Below are positions 1 through 5,852 of a stretch of DNA of 35,374 nt, piece after piece. Made by a program: the position numbers and the translations under genes. Position 1 is the stretch's first letter; every line of letters begins with the position of its first letter. Source of the DNA: JBCBTJ01 sp039818665 (GTDB lineage Bacteria; Pseudomonadota; Alphaproteobacteria; Caulobacterales; Hyphomonadaceae); assembly GCA_039818665.1 (NCBI GenBank), contig JBCBTJ010000033.1, forward strand, positions 1-35,374, in the 5' to 3' direction. Under the pieces are notes generated by a model. The model saw only the letters and a list, made by a program, of their open reading frames with translations, was not told the origin of the DNA and ran no database searches.

Positions 1-228
1 CGGCTAAGCTCGAAAAGACGAAACCAGGGGGGCGGCGATGACGTCGCGCTATGATCCGCAGACCGCGGAACCGAAATGGCCTTCGGCGCATCGCCGGCCT
101 CGCTGGGTGATTTGGCGCGGAAGAGGTCGGCCTTCTCCCATTCCGAACGCCATTTCGGTTCCGCGGTCTGCGGATCATAGCGCGACGTCATCGCCGCCCC
201 CCTGGTTTCGTCTTTTCGAGCTTAGCCG
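1..228. repeat. Near-perfect fold-back inverted repeat at window edge
   Basis: Bases 1-80 are an exact reverse complement of 149-228. After one mismatch (81 against 148) five further bases pair (82-86 with 143-147), leaving a 56-base loop. The right arm holds the natural end of the DUF3576 gene, the ribosome binding site and the start of leuS. The left arm is a second, inverted copy of the same DNA. It contains no transposase and no terminal repeat typical of an insertion sequence. Because it begins at base 1 and breaks an essential gene, a chimeric fold-back made during library preparation or assembly is the simplest reading; a real palindromic duplication is the alternative. Confidence 0.95.
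81..191 (-). CDS. leuS: Leucyl-tRNA synthetase, N-terminal fragment
   Basis: Read on the minus strand from ATG at 191, the sequence encodes MTSRYDPQTAEPKW, then RSEWEKADLF and on to about codon 37. This is the typical class I LeuRS beginning, in which an EPKW stretch precedes the Rossmann fold. LeuRS charges tRNA-Leu in the cytoplasm. A G-rich Shine-Dalgarno (AGGGGGG) lies just before the ATG, and the DUF3576 stop is 30 bases upstream, as expected for an alphaproteobacterial DUF3576-leuS operon. After codon 37 the frame runs into the inverted copy (1-80) and no longer resembles LeuRS; the expected HIGH-motif region is missing. The gene is therefore cut by the fold-back, probably artificially. 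Confidence 0.8.
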
Positions 229-653
229 ATTTCGGCGGCTTTGAGATTGCGCGCGCGTTCTAAGATCGCGTTTTCGAGCTGGTATTCCGTGTCGGGATCG
301 GTCTCGGCGTCGACCCATTCGCCGTCCTGAAGCTTCTGCAGGCTGACGGACACGTTGACTCCGTCGGCGCGCAGGCGCGTGTCGAGGATGTAGACCGTGG
401 CTTTGATGCGCTCGTCCGGCGCGTCGGCGAAGCTGCGCCAGTCATAGATGATCAGCCCGCCGAAGGGGTCGGCGCTTTTGATGGGGAGAGCCTTCATCGT
501 GTCGAGCGAGGCGCGCCAGAGATAAGGGTTGGCGCCGCCCGTGATCTGCTCGACGACTTCGCGCTCATTCGCTTCGCGGCCCCCGCCGCCGCAGGCGGCG
601 AGCGTGAGGGACGCGGCGAGGGCGGTGATGAGGCTGGTTGTGCGCAGCGCCAT
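222..653 (-). CDS. DUF3576 family lipoprotein
   Basis: The 143-residue product starts with a lipoprotein signal: a hydrophobic segment at residues 7-20, then the lipobox LAAC with Cys21 as lipidation site, followed by a Gly-rich linker. The mature part contains NPYLWRASLDT, ADPFGGLIIYDW and LENAILERAR, which I recognise as the conserved core of DUF3576, a family of unknown function widespread in Alphaproteobacteria. It should sit on the periplasmic face of a membrane. It lies 30 bases upstream of leuS on the same strand, a pairing I recall as conserved in this class. Length is normal and there is no sign of damage, although its last bases fall within the right arm of the inverted repeat. Confidence 0.8.
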   Translation of the reverse strand: MALRTTSLITALAASLTLAACGGGGREANEREVVEQITGGANPYLWRASLDTMKALPIKSADPFGGLIIYDWRSFADAPDERIKATVYILDTRLRADGVNVSVSLQKLQDGEWVDAETDPDTEYQLENAILERARNLKAAEIG

Positions 654-756
654 AGGCAGAGATCCTGAACGGGGTGTCTTGACTTCGCGCTGTATACCAC
701 GCGCCGTTGGCGCCGCCAGAGGCCAAGTGCGGCCCGCGCTGCGACAGGATTAAGCC

Positions 757-1920
757 ATGCGAGTGTTCGTCCAAGGACTAGCCGCGTCGTGTTTGACTGC
801 TGGCTCGGCTGTGGGCGAGGAGCTCTGGGAGCGCGTGGAGTTCGATCTTTCCGCCGATGCGGTCTTGGTCGCGTCGCCCGGGCGCGACGATGCGGGCGCG
901 CTTGATGCGCGGGCCGTCCTGTTTGAGACCGATCTGTCCGGCGGCGGGGATATCGTACTGGACAATGGGGCCGAGGTCGGTGCGCGGCTGAGCTTCCGGG
1001 CGCAGCGCGACCACCCGGCGCGGGCGGGCTTCACCGGCGGGTTCGGCCTCGCGGGGCCTCAGCCCGCCTTGCGCGGCGCGTTCTCAGGCCTGGTCGGCGC
1101 CGGGGCGATCGAGGACGTCGGCACGCGCGCCTCGCTGGAGGCGGCTTACGTCTATATCGATGGCGGATATGGCGAGCTCTTGGTTGGGCGGGACCTTGGC
1201 GTCGCCGCCCGGTTTCACGAAGGGACGCCTTACCTGTTCACCCATGCGCGCGCGGCCGACGCGTATCTGGATCCTTCCGGCGCGGGGCTGGCGCGGACGA
1301 TCAACGACGTGTCCGGCCCGTCCCTGAAAGTGAGCTATGCGACGCCGCGCTTGCTCGGCTTTCGCGTCGGCGCGAGCTTTTCGCCCGATCCCAACACGCG
1401 CGGTTTGGATCGCGATCCGGCGCGGGGCGCGGCGGGCGTGCAGGCCTTGGCGCTCGACAACGCCGTGGAGGCGGCGGCGAACGTGTCTCGCCGCATCGGG
1501 GCGATCGGCGGCGCGCGGGTGCGGGCCGGGCTCGGCTATTCCCGCGCGGGCGTCGACACGCCGGCGGGCGCGCCGCCTACGTCGTCGGCGCAAACCTGGT
1601 CGGCGGGGGCGAACGTCGAATGGTCGGCCGTGACGATCGGCGGCGGTTGGCTGCGGTCGACGAATGGCGGCGGTCGGTATCAGGCTTGGTCTGCTGGGGC
1701 GAAGCTCGAAGCGTTCGGGCTCGACTGGGGCGCGAATTACGGCGAGGCCGATGATGATCTCGCCGGGATCGCCGGGCGCTCCTGGAGCTTCGGGGTCGGC
1801 TGGGAGGCGACGAAAGCGCTGCGGCTCGCCGCGGGCGTGCAGGAGCAGGTTCTCGATCCCGACGCGGCCGCTCCGGTCGCCTCGCTCGGCCCTGTGATCG
1901 AAATAGCACTGCGCCTTTGA
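757..1920 (+). CDS. Outer-membrane porin
   Basis: The 387-residue protein has a short N-terminal signal-like segment (about residues 1-20, possible cleavage after SAVG). The rest alternates polar and hydrophobic residues as in a beta barrel: repeated strand-like units such as GGYGELLVGRDLG, LKVSYATPRLLGFRVGASF and WSFGVGWEATKALRLAAGV. These resemble general Gram-negative porins, which form trimeric diffusion channels in the outer membrane. The GYGELLVGRDLG part matches the porin segment near the constriction loop. The last residue is Leu rather than the usual Phe. The start ATG is preceded by AGGA eight bases upstream. It is divergent from the DUF3576 gene (103-base gap). Substrate cannot be told from sequence. 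Confidence 0.75.
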   Translation: MRVFVQGLAASCLTAGSAVGEELWERVEFDLSADAVLVASPGRDDAGALDARAVLFETDLSGGGDIVLDNGAEVGARLSFRAQRDHPARAGFTGGFGLAGPQPALRGAFSGLVGAGAIEDVGTRASLEAAYVYIDGGYGELLVGRDLGVAARFHEGTPYLFTHARAADAYLDPSGAGLARTINDVSGPSLKVSYATPRLLGFRVGASFSPDPNTRGLDRDPARGAAGVQALALDNAVEAAANVSRRIGAIGGARVRAGLGYSRAGVDTPAGAPPTSSAQTWSAGANVEWSAVTIGGGWLRSTNGGGRYQAWSAGAKLEAFGLDWGANYGEADDDLAGIAGRSWSFGVGWEATKALRLAAGVQEQVLDPDAAAPVASLGPVIEIALRL

Positions 1921-1940
1921 ATCGCCTGATTTTCAGAATG

Positions 1941-1955
1941 TTAATCTAGGCGTAA
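1941..1955. promoter_or_regulatory. CtrA-like box (TTAA-N7-GTAA)
   Basis: The intergenic region before the NtrZ-like gene carries TTAATCTAGGCGTAA. This is one base away from the CtrA consensus TTAA-N7-TTAA known from Caulobacter and relatives. It lies 43 bases upstream of the start codon, where a promoter-proximal regulator could act. Such motifs also occur by chance, though TTAA is rare in GC-rich DNA. Confidence 0.35.
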
Positions 1956-1962
1956 CGGACGA

Positions 1963-1986
1963 AGCTCATTAAATGGCTACTGAGCT
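1963..1986 (+). promoter_or_regulatory. Small hairpin next to the ribosome binding site
   Basis: AGCTCA (1963-1968) and TGAGCT (1981-1986) form a perfect six-base inverted repeat with a 12-base loop. It abuts the GAGG ribosome binding site (1987-1990) of the gene starting at 1998, so it could form in the leader RNA. There is no T-tract, so it is not a terminator for the porin gene. Confidence 0.3.
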
Positions 1987-1997
1987 GAGGTGGATCA

Positions 1998-2435
1998 ATG
2001 CGCGGTCTTTGTTTCCTAACGAGTTTTCTGCTCGTTGCGCCAGGTTTGGCCGCAGCGGACGAAGACGATTCGTTCGTGGAGCTGTCTGCGCCCAGCGCAT
2101 CTGAAACGCAAGACGCGAAGCCGGATTGGTATCGTCAGTTCACGCTGTCCAGCCCGGACGGCGATCAGCCGCTTTGGCGGGGCGTGCCAGAGCGGGATTA
2201 CGGCCTGCAATGGGACAAGGGCGATGATTGGTCCCTCCGCCTCGACATCACGACGCGTCCGGAAGACTCGCCCTTGCCGCGGGAAGAGATGAAGGCGGGC
2301 GCAACGCTGCGGATTACACCGCGGTTCAGCATCGGCGGCGAAGTGTCGGTCGGCGCGGACTCGCTCGACGGCGGCAATATCGAAGAGCAACAGGTCGAAA
2401 CCGGCATCCGCCTGCAGTCGGCCTTCAAGTTTTAG
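1998..2435 (+). CDS. Small periplasmic protein, NtrZ-like
   Basis: The 145-residue product has a clear signal peptide (MRGLCFLTSFLLVAPGLAAA, cleavage near residue 20). A polar region follows, then a C-terminal half with beta-strand character: DDWSLRLDITTRP, EMKAGATLRITPRFSIGGEVSVG. This pattern (a strand, a charged turn, then KAGA..RITPR..IGG) resembles the small alphaproteobacterial NtrZ proteins, which restrain the sensor kinase NtrY in the periplasm. Its closeness to a CenR-like gene also recalls the Caulobacter locus, from memory. GAGG seven bases before the ATG supports this start. It overlaps the convergent ThiE-like gene by 11 bases. An unrelated small outer-membrane or periplasmic protein remains possible. 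Confidence 0.5.
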   Translation: MRGLCFLTSFLLVAPGLAAADEDDSFVELSAPSASETQDAKPDWYRQFTLSSPDGDQPLWRGVPERDYGLQWDKGDDWSLRLDITTRPEDSPLPREEMKAGATLRITPRFSIGGEVSVGADSLDGGNIEEQQVETGIRLQSAFKF

Positions 2436-3060
2436 GCGACCCGCCTCCAAACACCTCAGAAATCGAGCCGATCGCGGCGAACCCACCGTATCGTGAGATT
2501 CGCCCTGCGTTTCGGGCGGTGACGCCGCCGAGCGCGTAGAGCGGCATCCCGCCGCGCATCGCTGCGATCCGGAACTTTAGCGCGCCCATCGGCGCGCCCG
2601 CGCTAGGGCTGGCCGAGGGAAAGACGGTGGATAGGATCGCGGCGTCGGCGCCCATTCGTCTCGCACGCTGCACGGCGGCCCTGGAATGCGCGGCGGCTGT
2701 GGTCAGTCGGCGCGATCCGATGCTTCGGCTTGTTGCCCGCTCAGGCAAATGAACGCCGTCCGCGCGGGCTGTGCGAGCGAGGCCTAGGTCCGCGGCGACG
2801 AGGAGGACGAGCCGCCGACGGCGCGCCATGCGCGTCAGCTTGAGCGCGGTCCCCCGGCGGTCTTGCGCGCCGAAGTGACGATAAATGACGCCCCAGCCCC
2901 GGGGCAGGCGCTTGGCGATCGCGGCCGGGTCAGGCGTGCGGGCGGGATCGGTCATGAAAAAGACGGGCGGCAGGCCATGCGGCAGGGCGCGCGAGGCGGC
3001 CCGCGCCGCGGCCATGAGCTTGCGTTTTGCGGCGGGGTCGGGTTTCACCGGCGCGGTCAT
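2425..3060 (-). CDS. Thiamine phosphate synthase-like (ThiE/TenI) protein
   Basis: The 211-residue protein has TIM-barrel features of the ThiE/TenI family: FFMTDPARTPDP at the first strand, GWGVIYRHFG, ADGVHLPE in the middle and PLYALGGVTARNAGR near the end. ThiE joins the pyrimidine and thiazole halves of thiamine; TenI relatives aromatise the thiazole or have unknown roles. Here the usual GVHLGQ-D motif reads GVHLPE, and the loop after strand 6 is Ser/Ala-rich (FPSASPSAGAPMG), so canonical activity is uncertain. The start chosen is ATG at 3060, whose first bases overlap the divergent yggS start; ATG at 3015 is a shorter alternative. No other thi gene is nearby. Confidence 0.65.
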   Translation of the reverse strand: MTAPVKPDPAAKRKLMAAARAASRALPHGLPPVFFMTDPARTPDPAAIAKRLPRGWGVIYRHFGAQDRRGTALKLTRMARRRRLVLLVAADLGLARTARADGVHLPERATSRSIGSRRLTTAAAHSRAAVQRARRMGADAAILSTVFPSASPSAGAPMGALKFRIAAMRGGMPLYALGGVTARNAGRISRYGGFAAIGSISEVFGGGSPKT

Positions 3061-3742
3061 GAGCGATGCCTTGTCTGTTTCAGACCGCCTGTCCAGTGTC
3101 CACAGCCGGATCGCCGCCGCCGCCAAGGCGGCGGGACGGCTCGGCGACGCGATCGCTTTGACGGCGGTCTCCAAGCAGCAGCCGGATGACCGGGTCGACG
3201 CGGCGCTGGCCGCGGGCTATCGGCGGTTTGGTGAAAACCGCGTGCAGGAAGCGCAAGCGCGCTGGGGCGAACGGCGGCGTGGCTATGCCGACCTGGAACT
3301 GCGCCTGATTGGTCCGCTGCAATCCAATAAGGCGGCTGCGGCTGCGGCTCTGTTTGATGTGATCGAGACGGTGGACCGGGCGAGCCTCGTGAAAGCGCTG
3401 CCGGCGGCGATGGAGAAGGCGGGGCGGGCGCCCTCGCTGCTGGTCCAGGTCAATACGGGCCAGGAGCCGCAGAAGTCCGGCGTCGCCCCGGGCGGGCTTT
3501 CGGCTTTGCTGGATCTTTGCGGCGAGGCTGGCTTGAAGATCGACGGCTTGATGTGCATTCCCCCGGCTGGGGAGCCGGCGGGGCCGCATTTCGCCCTGTT
3601 GGCGAAACTGGCGGCGGCGCACGGCTTGTCCGTCCTGTCGATGGGCATGAGCGGCGACTTTGAGACCGCGATACGCTTCGGCGCGACCCATGTGCGGGTC
3701 GGATCGGAGGTGTTCGGCGCGCGGCCGCAAACTAAGCCGTGA
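3059..3742 (+). CDS. yggS: YggS/PROSC family PLP homeostasis protein
   Basis: The 227-residue cytoplasmic protein is a single-domain alanine-racemase-fold protein that binds pyridoxal phosphate and buffers the B6 pool. Visible hallmarks are LTAVSKQQP with the PLP lysine (Lys39), RFGENRVQEA, LRLIGPLQSNK, VQVNTGQEPQKSG, and the C-terminal phosphate-binding LSMGMSGDFETAI and HVRVGSEVFGARP. The start is set by family length and by MSDALSVSDRLSSVHSRI, typical of the first helix. Upstream in-frame codons would encode sequence unlike the family. The start codon overlaps that of the divergent ThiE-like gene, and the 3' end overlaps the convergent transpeptidase-like gene by 11 bases. Confidence 0.9.
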   Translation: MSDALSVSDRLSSVHSRIAAAAKAAGRLGDAIALTAVSKQQPDDRVDAALAAGYRRFGENRVQEAQARWGERRRGYADLELRLIGPLQSNKAAAAAALFDVIETVDRASLVKALPAAMEKAGRAPSLLVQVNTGQEPQKSGVAPGGLSALLDLCGEAGLKIDGLMCIPPAGEPAGPHFALLAKLAAAHGLSVLSMGMSGDFETAIRFGATHVRVGSEVFGARPQTKP

Positions 3743-4238
3743 CGGTCAGAGCGTCGCCGGGCGCCGCTTTTGCGAGAACCGCCAGCATGTCCGGCAACGC
3801 CAGCGCGACACAGCCCTCGGTGGGCTCGTAGTCGCCACGGATGAGGTGAAAGAAAATCGCGCTGCCGCGTCTATCCACAACGGGATCGTCGTTATAGCCG
3901 AGTTCAACGACGATGTCGTAGACGGCGTCCTCGCGCCATAACCGCTCGGCGGAGGCCGGGTAGGGGAGCTTCACTTTCCGGTTATAATGCGGGTCGCCCG
4001 GGGCATCGCACCAACCGTCGCTCGGCTCTATCGGAACGGTTGTCAGGCGCGTCGGCGGCGGATCCAGGCGATCCGGCCGATAGAACACGCGCCGGAGGGG
4101 CCAGACGCCTAAGGGTGTGGCGCCGTCGCCCTCGATTTTGTCTTCCGCGGTTCGCACGCCGCCTTTCCCCAGCGCGCAACGCGTGGTGATTTCGCCTCCG
4201 ACAAACCGCCCAACGCTTTGGGCGAGAAATTCCGCCAT
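3732..4238 (-). CDS. L,D-transpeptidase (YkuD-type) family protein
   Basis: The 168-residue product matches short YkuD-domain proteins. It has an early GKGGVRTAEDKIEGDGATPLG, which is the substrate-side strand, and a catalytic region AIFFHLIRGDYEPTEGCVAL. In that region the His and the nucleophilic Cys correspond to the H...(S/T)xGC motif of cysteine L,D-transpeptidases that cross-link or trim peptidoglycan. The start at ATG 4238 is preferred over a longer in-frame start at 4304, which lacks family similarity. No signal peptide is visible at either start, which is odd for an enzyme acting on the cell wall. It overlaps the yggS stop convergently and is divergent from the CenR-like gene. Confidence 0.75.
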   Translation of the reverse strand: MAEFLAQSVGRFVGGEITTRCALGKGGVRTAEDKIEGDGATPLGVWPLRRVFYRPDRLDPPPTRLTTVPIEPSDGWCDAPGDPHYNRKVKLPYPASAERLWREDAVYDIVVELGYNDDPVVDRRGSAIFFHLIRGDYEPTEGCVALALPDMLAVLAKAAPGDALTVTA

Positions 4239-4258
4239 TTGCCCGCCTCTTGCAAAAA

Positions 4259-4289
4259 CCGTTGTGATACGCACCCTATACTGCAACGG
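4259..4289. promoter_or_regulatory. Inverted repeat with a -10-like box before the CenR-like gene
   Basis: CCGTTG (4259-4264) and CAACGG (4284-4289) form a six-base inverted repeat with 19 bases between. Within it lies TATACT (4277-4282), five of six matches to a sigma-70 -10 box. No good -35 box stands at the right distance. The region separates the divergent transpeptidase-like and response-regulator genes, so a shared operator or promoter is plausible but unproven. Confidence 0.3.
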
Positions 4290-4345
4290 GGACCGCGCGC
4301 GCACGCAATCGCTGCATGCGATCCCGAAATGGAGGTTGGACTCGG

Positions 4346-5032
4346 ATGTCAGCGAAGAAAGTCATCTTGCTTGTCGATGACGACGAGGATCTGCGCGAAG
4401 CGCTGGCCGAACAGCTCGACATGCATGCGGAGTTTTCGACCCTGCAGGCGGCCGACGCGACCGCGGGGCTGAAACTCCTTCAGGACGAGCGCGTCGATCT
4501 CATTCTCCTAGACGTGGAATTGCCGGATATGGACGGCCGCGAAGCGTGCAAGCTGATGCGGAAGAACGGCGTCAACGCGCCGGTGATCATGCTGACAGGC
4601 CAGGACACGGACGCAGACGCGATCTTGGGGCTCGACTCGGGTGCGAACGACTATGTCACCAAGCCCTTTAAGTTCTCGGTGTTGCTGGCGCGCATCCGGG
4701 CGCATTTGCGCAGTTTCGAACAGAGCGAAGACGCGACCTTCCAGATCGGGCCCTACGAGTTCCGCCCGGCCATGAAGCTGCTCTTGGAGGGGGAGAACCG
4801 GAAAATCCGGCTCACCGAAAAAGAGACGAATATTCTGAAGTATCTCTACCGCGCGGGCGGCAAGCCGGTGGCGCGGGACGAGCTGCTGGCCGAGGTCTGG
4901 GGCTACAACGCCGCGGTGACGACGCACACCCTGGAAACCCATGTCTACCGGCTGCGCCAAAAAATCGAGCCCGATCCGTCGCATGCGCGGCTGCTGCTGA
5001 CGGATTCCGGCGGATATCGGCTTCAGTCCTAA
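4346..5032 (+). CDS. cenR: OmpR-family response regulator, CenR-like
   Basis: The 228-residue protein has a receiver domain (about 5-120) with acidic residues Asp11-Asp13, phospho-acceptor Asp56 in LILLDVELPD, and Lys106 in YVTKPFKF. A winged-helix DNA-binding domain follows (about 130-228) with LTEKETNILKYLYRAGG and THTLETHVYRLRQKIEPDP. The phrases REACKLMRKNGV, DADAILGLDSGANDYV and EQSEDATFQIGPYEFRPA are, as I recall, hallmarks of CenR, the essential envelope regulator of Caulobacter paired with the kinase CenK. The start is fixed by GGAGG at 4331-4335. The cognate kinase is not in the window. If not CenR, it is still a sure OmpR/PhoB-type regulator. Confidence 0.75.
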   Translation: MSAKKVILLVDDDEDLREALAEQLDMHAEFSTLQAADATAGLKLLQDERVDLILLDVELPDMDGREACKLMRKNGVNAPVIMLTGQDTDADAILGLDSGANDYVTKPFKFSVLLARIRAHLRSFEQSEDATFQIGPYEFRPAMKLLLEGENRKIRLTEKETNILKYLYRAGGKPVARDELLAEVWGYNAAVTTHTLETHVYRLRQKIEPDPSHARLLLTDSGGYRLQS

Positions 5033-5046
5033 AAGGCCTGGACTGA

Positions 5047-5083
5047 CCTTGCGGCGCTTGGACTAGGGGCCTCCGCAAGGAGG
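5047..5083 (+). promoter_or_regulatory. Hairpin that could hide the crotonase ribosome binding site
   Basis: CCTTGCGG (5047-5054) and CCGCAAGG (5073-5080) are perfect eight-base complements with an 18-base loop. The second arm includes the first part of the strong Shine-Dalgarno AAGGAGG (5077-5083), six bases before the crotonase ATG. In the RNA the stem would pair AAGG with CCTT and could reduce translation. No T-tract follows, so a terminator for the preceding regulator gene is unlikely. Confidence 0.4.
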
Positions 5084-5090
5084 ATCCCGC

Positions 5091-5852
5091 ATGACCGATA
5101 AGGTTCTGATCGAACGCCGCGGCGCGGCGAACGTCATCACCATCAACCGCCACCAAGCCCGCAACGCCGTGGACCCGGAGACGGCCGAGGCGCTGAAAGC
5201 CGCGTTCCTCGACGGCGAAGCGGACGACGGCGTCGCCGTTCATATCCTGACAGGCGCAGGCGGGGCGTTCTGCGCCGGCGCGGATTTGAAGGCTGTCGCC
5301 GCGCAGGGCGGTTTCGCGCGCGAAGCGCCCATGGGGCCGAGCTGGTTGGAGCTCGAAAAGCCGTCCATCGCCGCGGTGGAGGGCCACGCGGTGGCCGGCG
5401 GCTTGGAGCTCTCATTGATCTGCGACCTGCGGGTCGCGGGGCGCAGCGCGGTGTTCGGGGTGTTTTGCCGGCGCTGGGGCGTGCCGTTGATCGACGGGGG
5501 AACGGTGCGGCTGCCGCGGCTGATCGGGCAATCCCGAGCGATGGACATGATCCTCACCGGCCGTCCGGTGGGCGCCGAGGAGGCGGTGTCCTTCGGACTG
5601 GCGAACCGGGTGGTCGAGGACGGCGAGGCGCTGACCGAAGCGCTGCGCATCGCCGAGCAGCTGGCGGCGTTTCCGCAGGCTTGTATGCGCAACGATCGGG
5701 CGAGCGCGATGCGCCAATGGGGCTTGGACATGCAATCCGCGCTCGCTTTTGAGGCGGAGATCGGGCGGGATTCCTTGCGGGCCGGCGCGGCGGAAGGCGC
5801 GGCGCGGTTCGCCGAAGGCAAGGGCCGCGGCGGCGATTTCGGGGATATCTAA
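5091..5852 (+). CDS. Crotonase / enoyl-CoA hydratase family protein
   Basis: The 253-residue protein has the crotonase fold signatures: GGAFCAGADLKAVA (CoA-binding and first oxyanion-hole strand, about 57-70), KPSIAAVEGHAVAGGLELS (second oxyanion hole, 90-108) and GGTVRLPRLIG (136-146). Glu106 matches the first catalytic Glu of enoyl-CoA hydratase. The second Glu, expected in the FGxPE stretch, is replaced: here FGVFCRRWGVPLIDGG, with Cys126 at that place and Asp135 nearby. A plain 2-enoyl-CoA hydratase is thus doubtful; isomerase, hydrolase or another crotonase reaction is possible. The start has an excellent AAGGAGG. The stop overlaps the convergent xerC stop (shared bases 5850-5851). Confidence 0.8.
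   Translation: MTDKVLIERRGAANVITINRHQARNAVDPETAEALKAAFLDGEADDGVAVHILTGAGGAFCAGADLKAVAAQGGFAREAPMGPSWLELEKPSIAAVEGHAVAGGLELSLICDLRVAGRSAVFGVFCRRWGVPLIDGGTVRLPRLIGQSRAMDMILTGRPVGAEEAVSFGLANRVVEDGEALTEALRIAEQLAAFPQACMRNDRASAMRQWGLDMQSALAFEAEIGRDSLRAGAAEGAARFAEGKGRGGDFGDI

Noticed and set aside
1..228. Insertion sequence or terminator explanation for the inverted repeat
   Set aside because: The arms contain ordinary coding sequence (DUF3576 end and leuS start), with no transposase and no T-tract.
38..244. Plus-strand open frame beginning like LeuRS
   Set aside because: It is the inverted duplicate of the leuS start created by the fold-back, and it stops matching after about 14 residues.
1084..1593. 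Arg-rich minus-strand open frame inside the porin gene
   Set aside because: Low-complexity shadow; the porin frame has coherent beta-barrel patterning.
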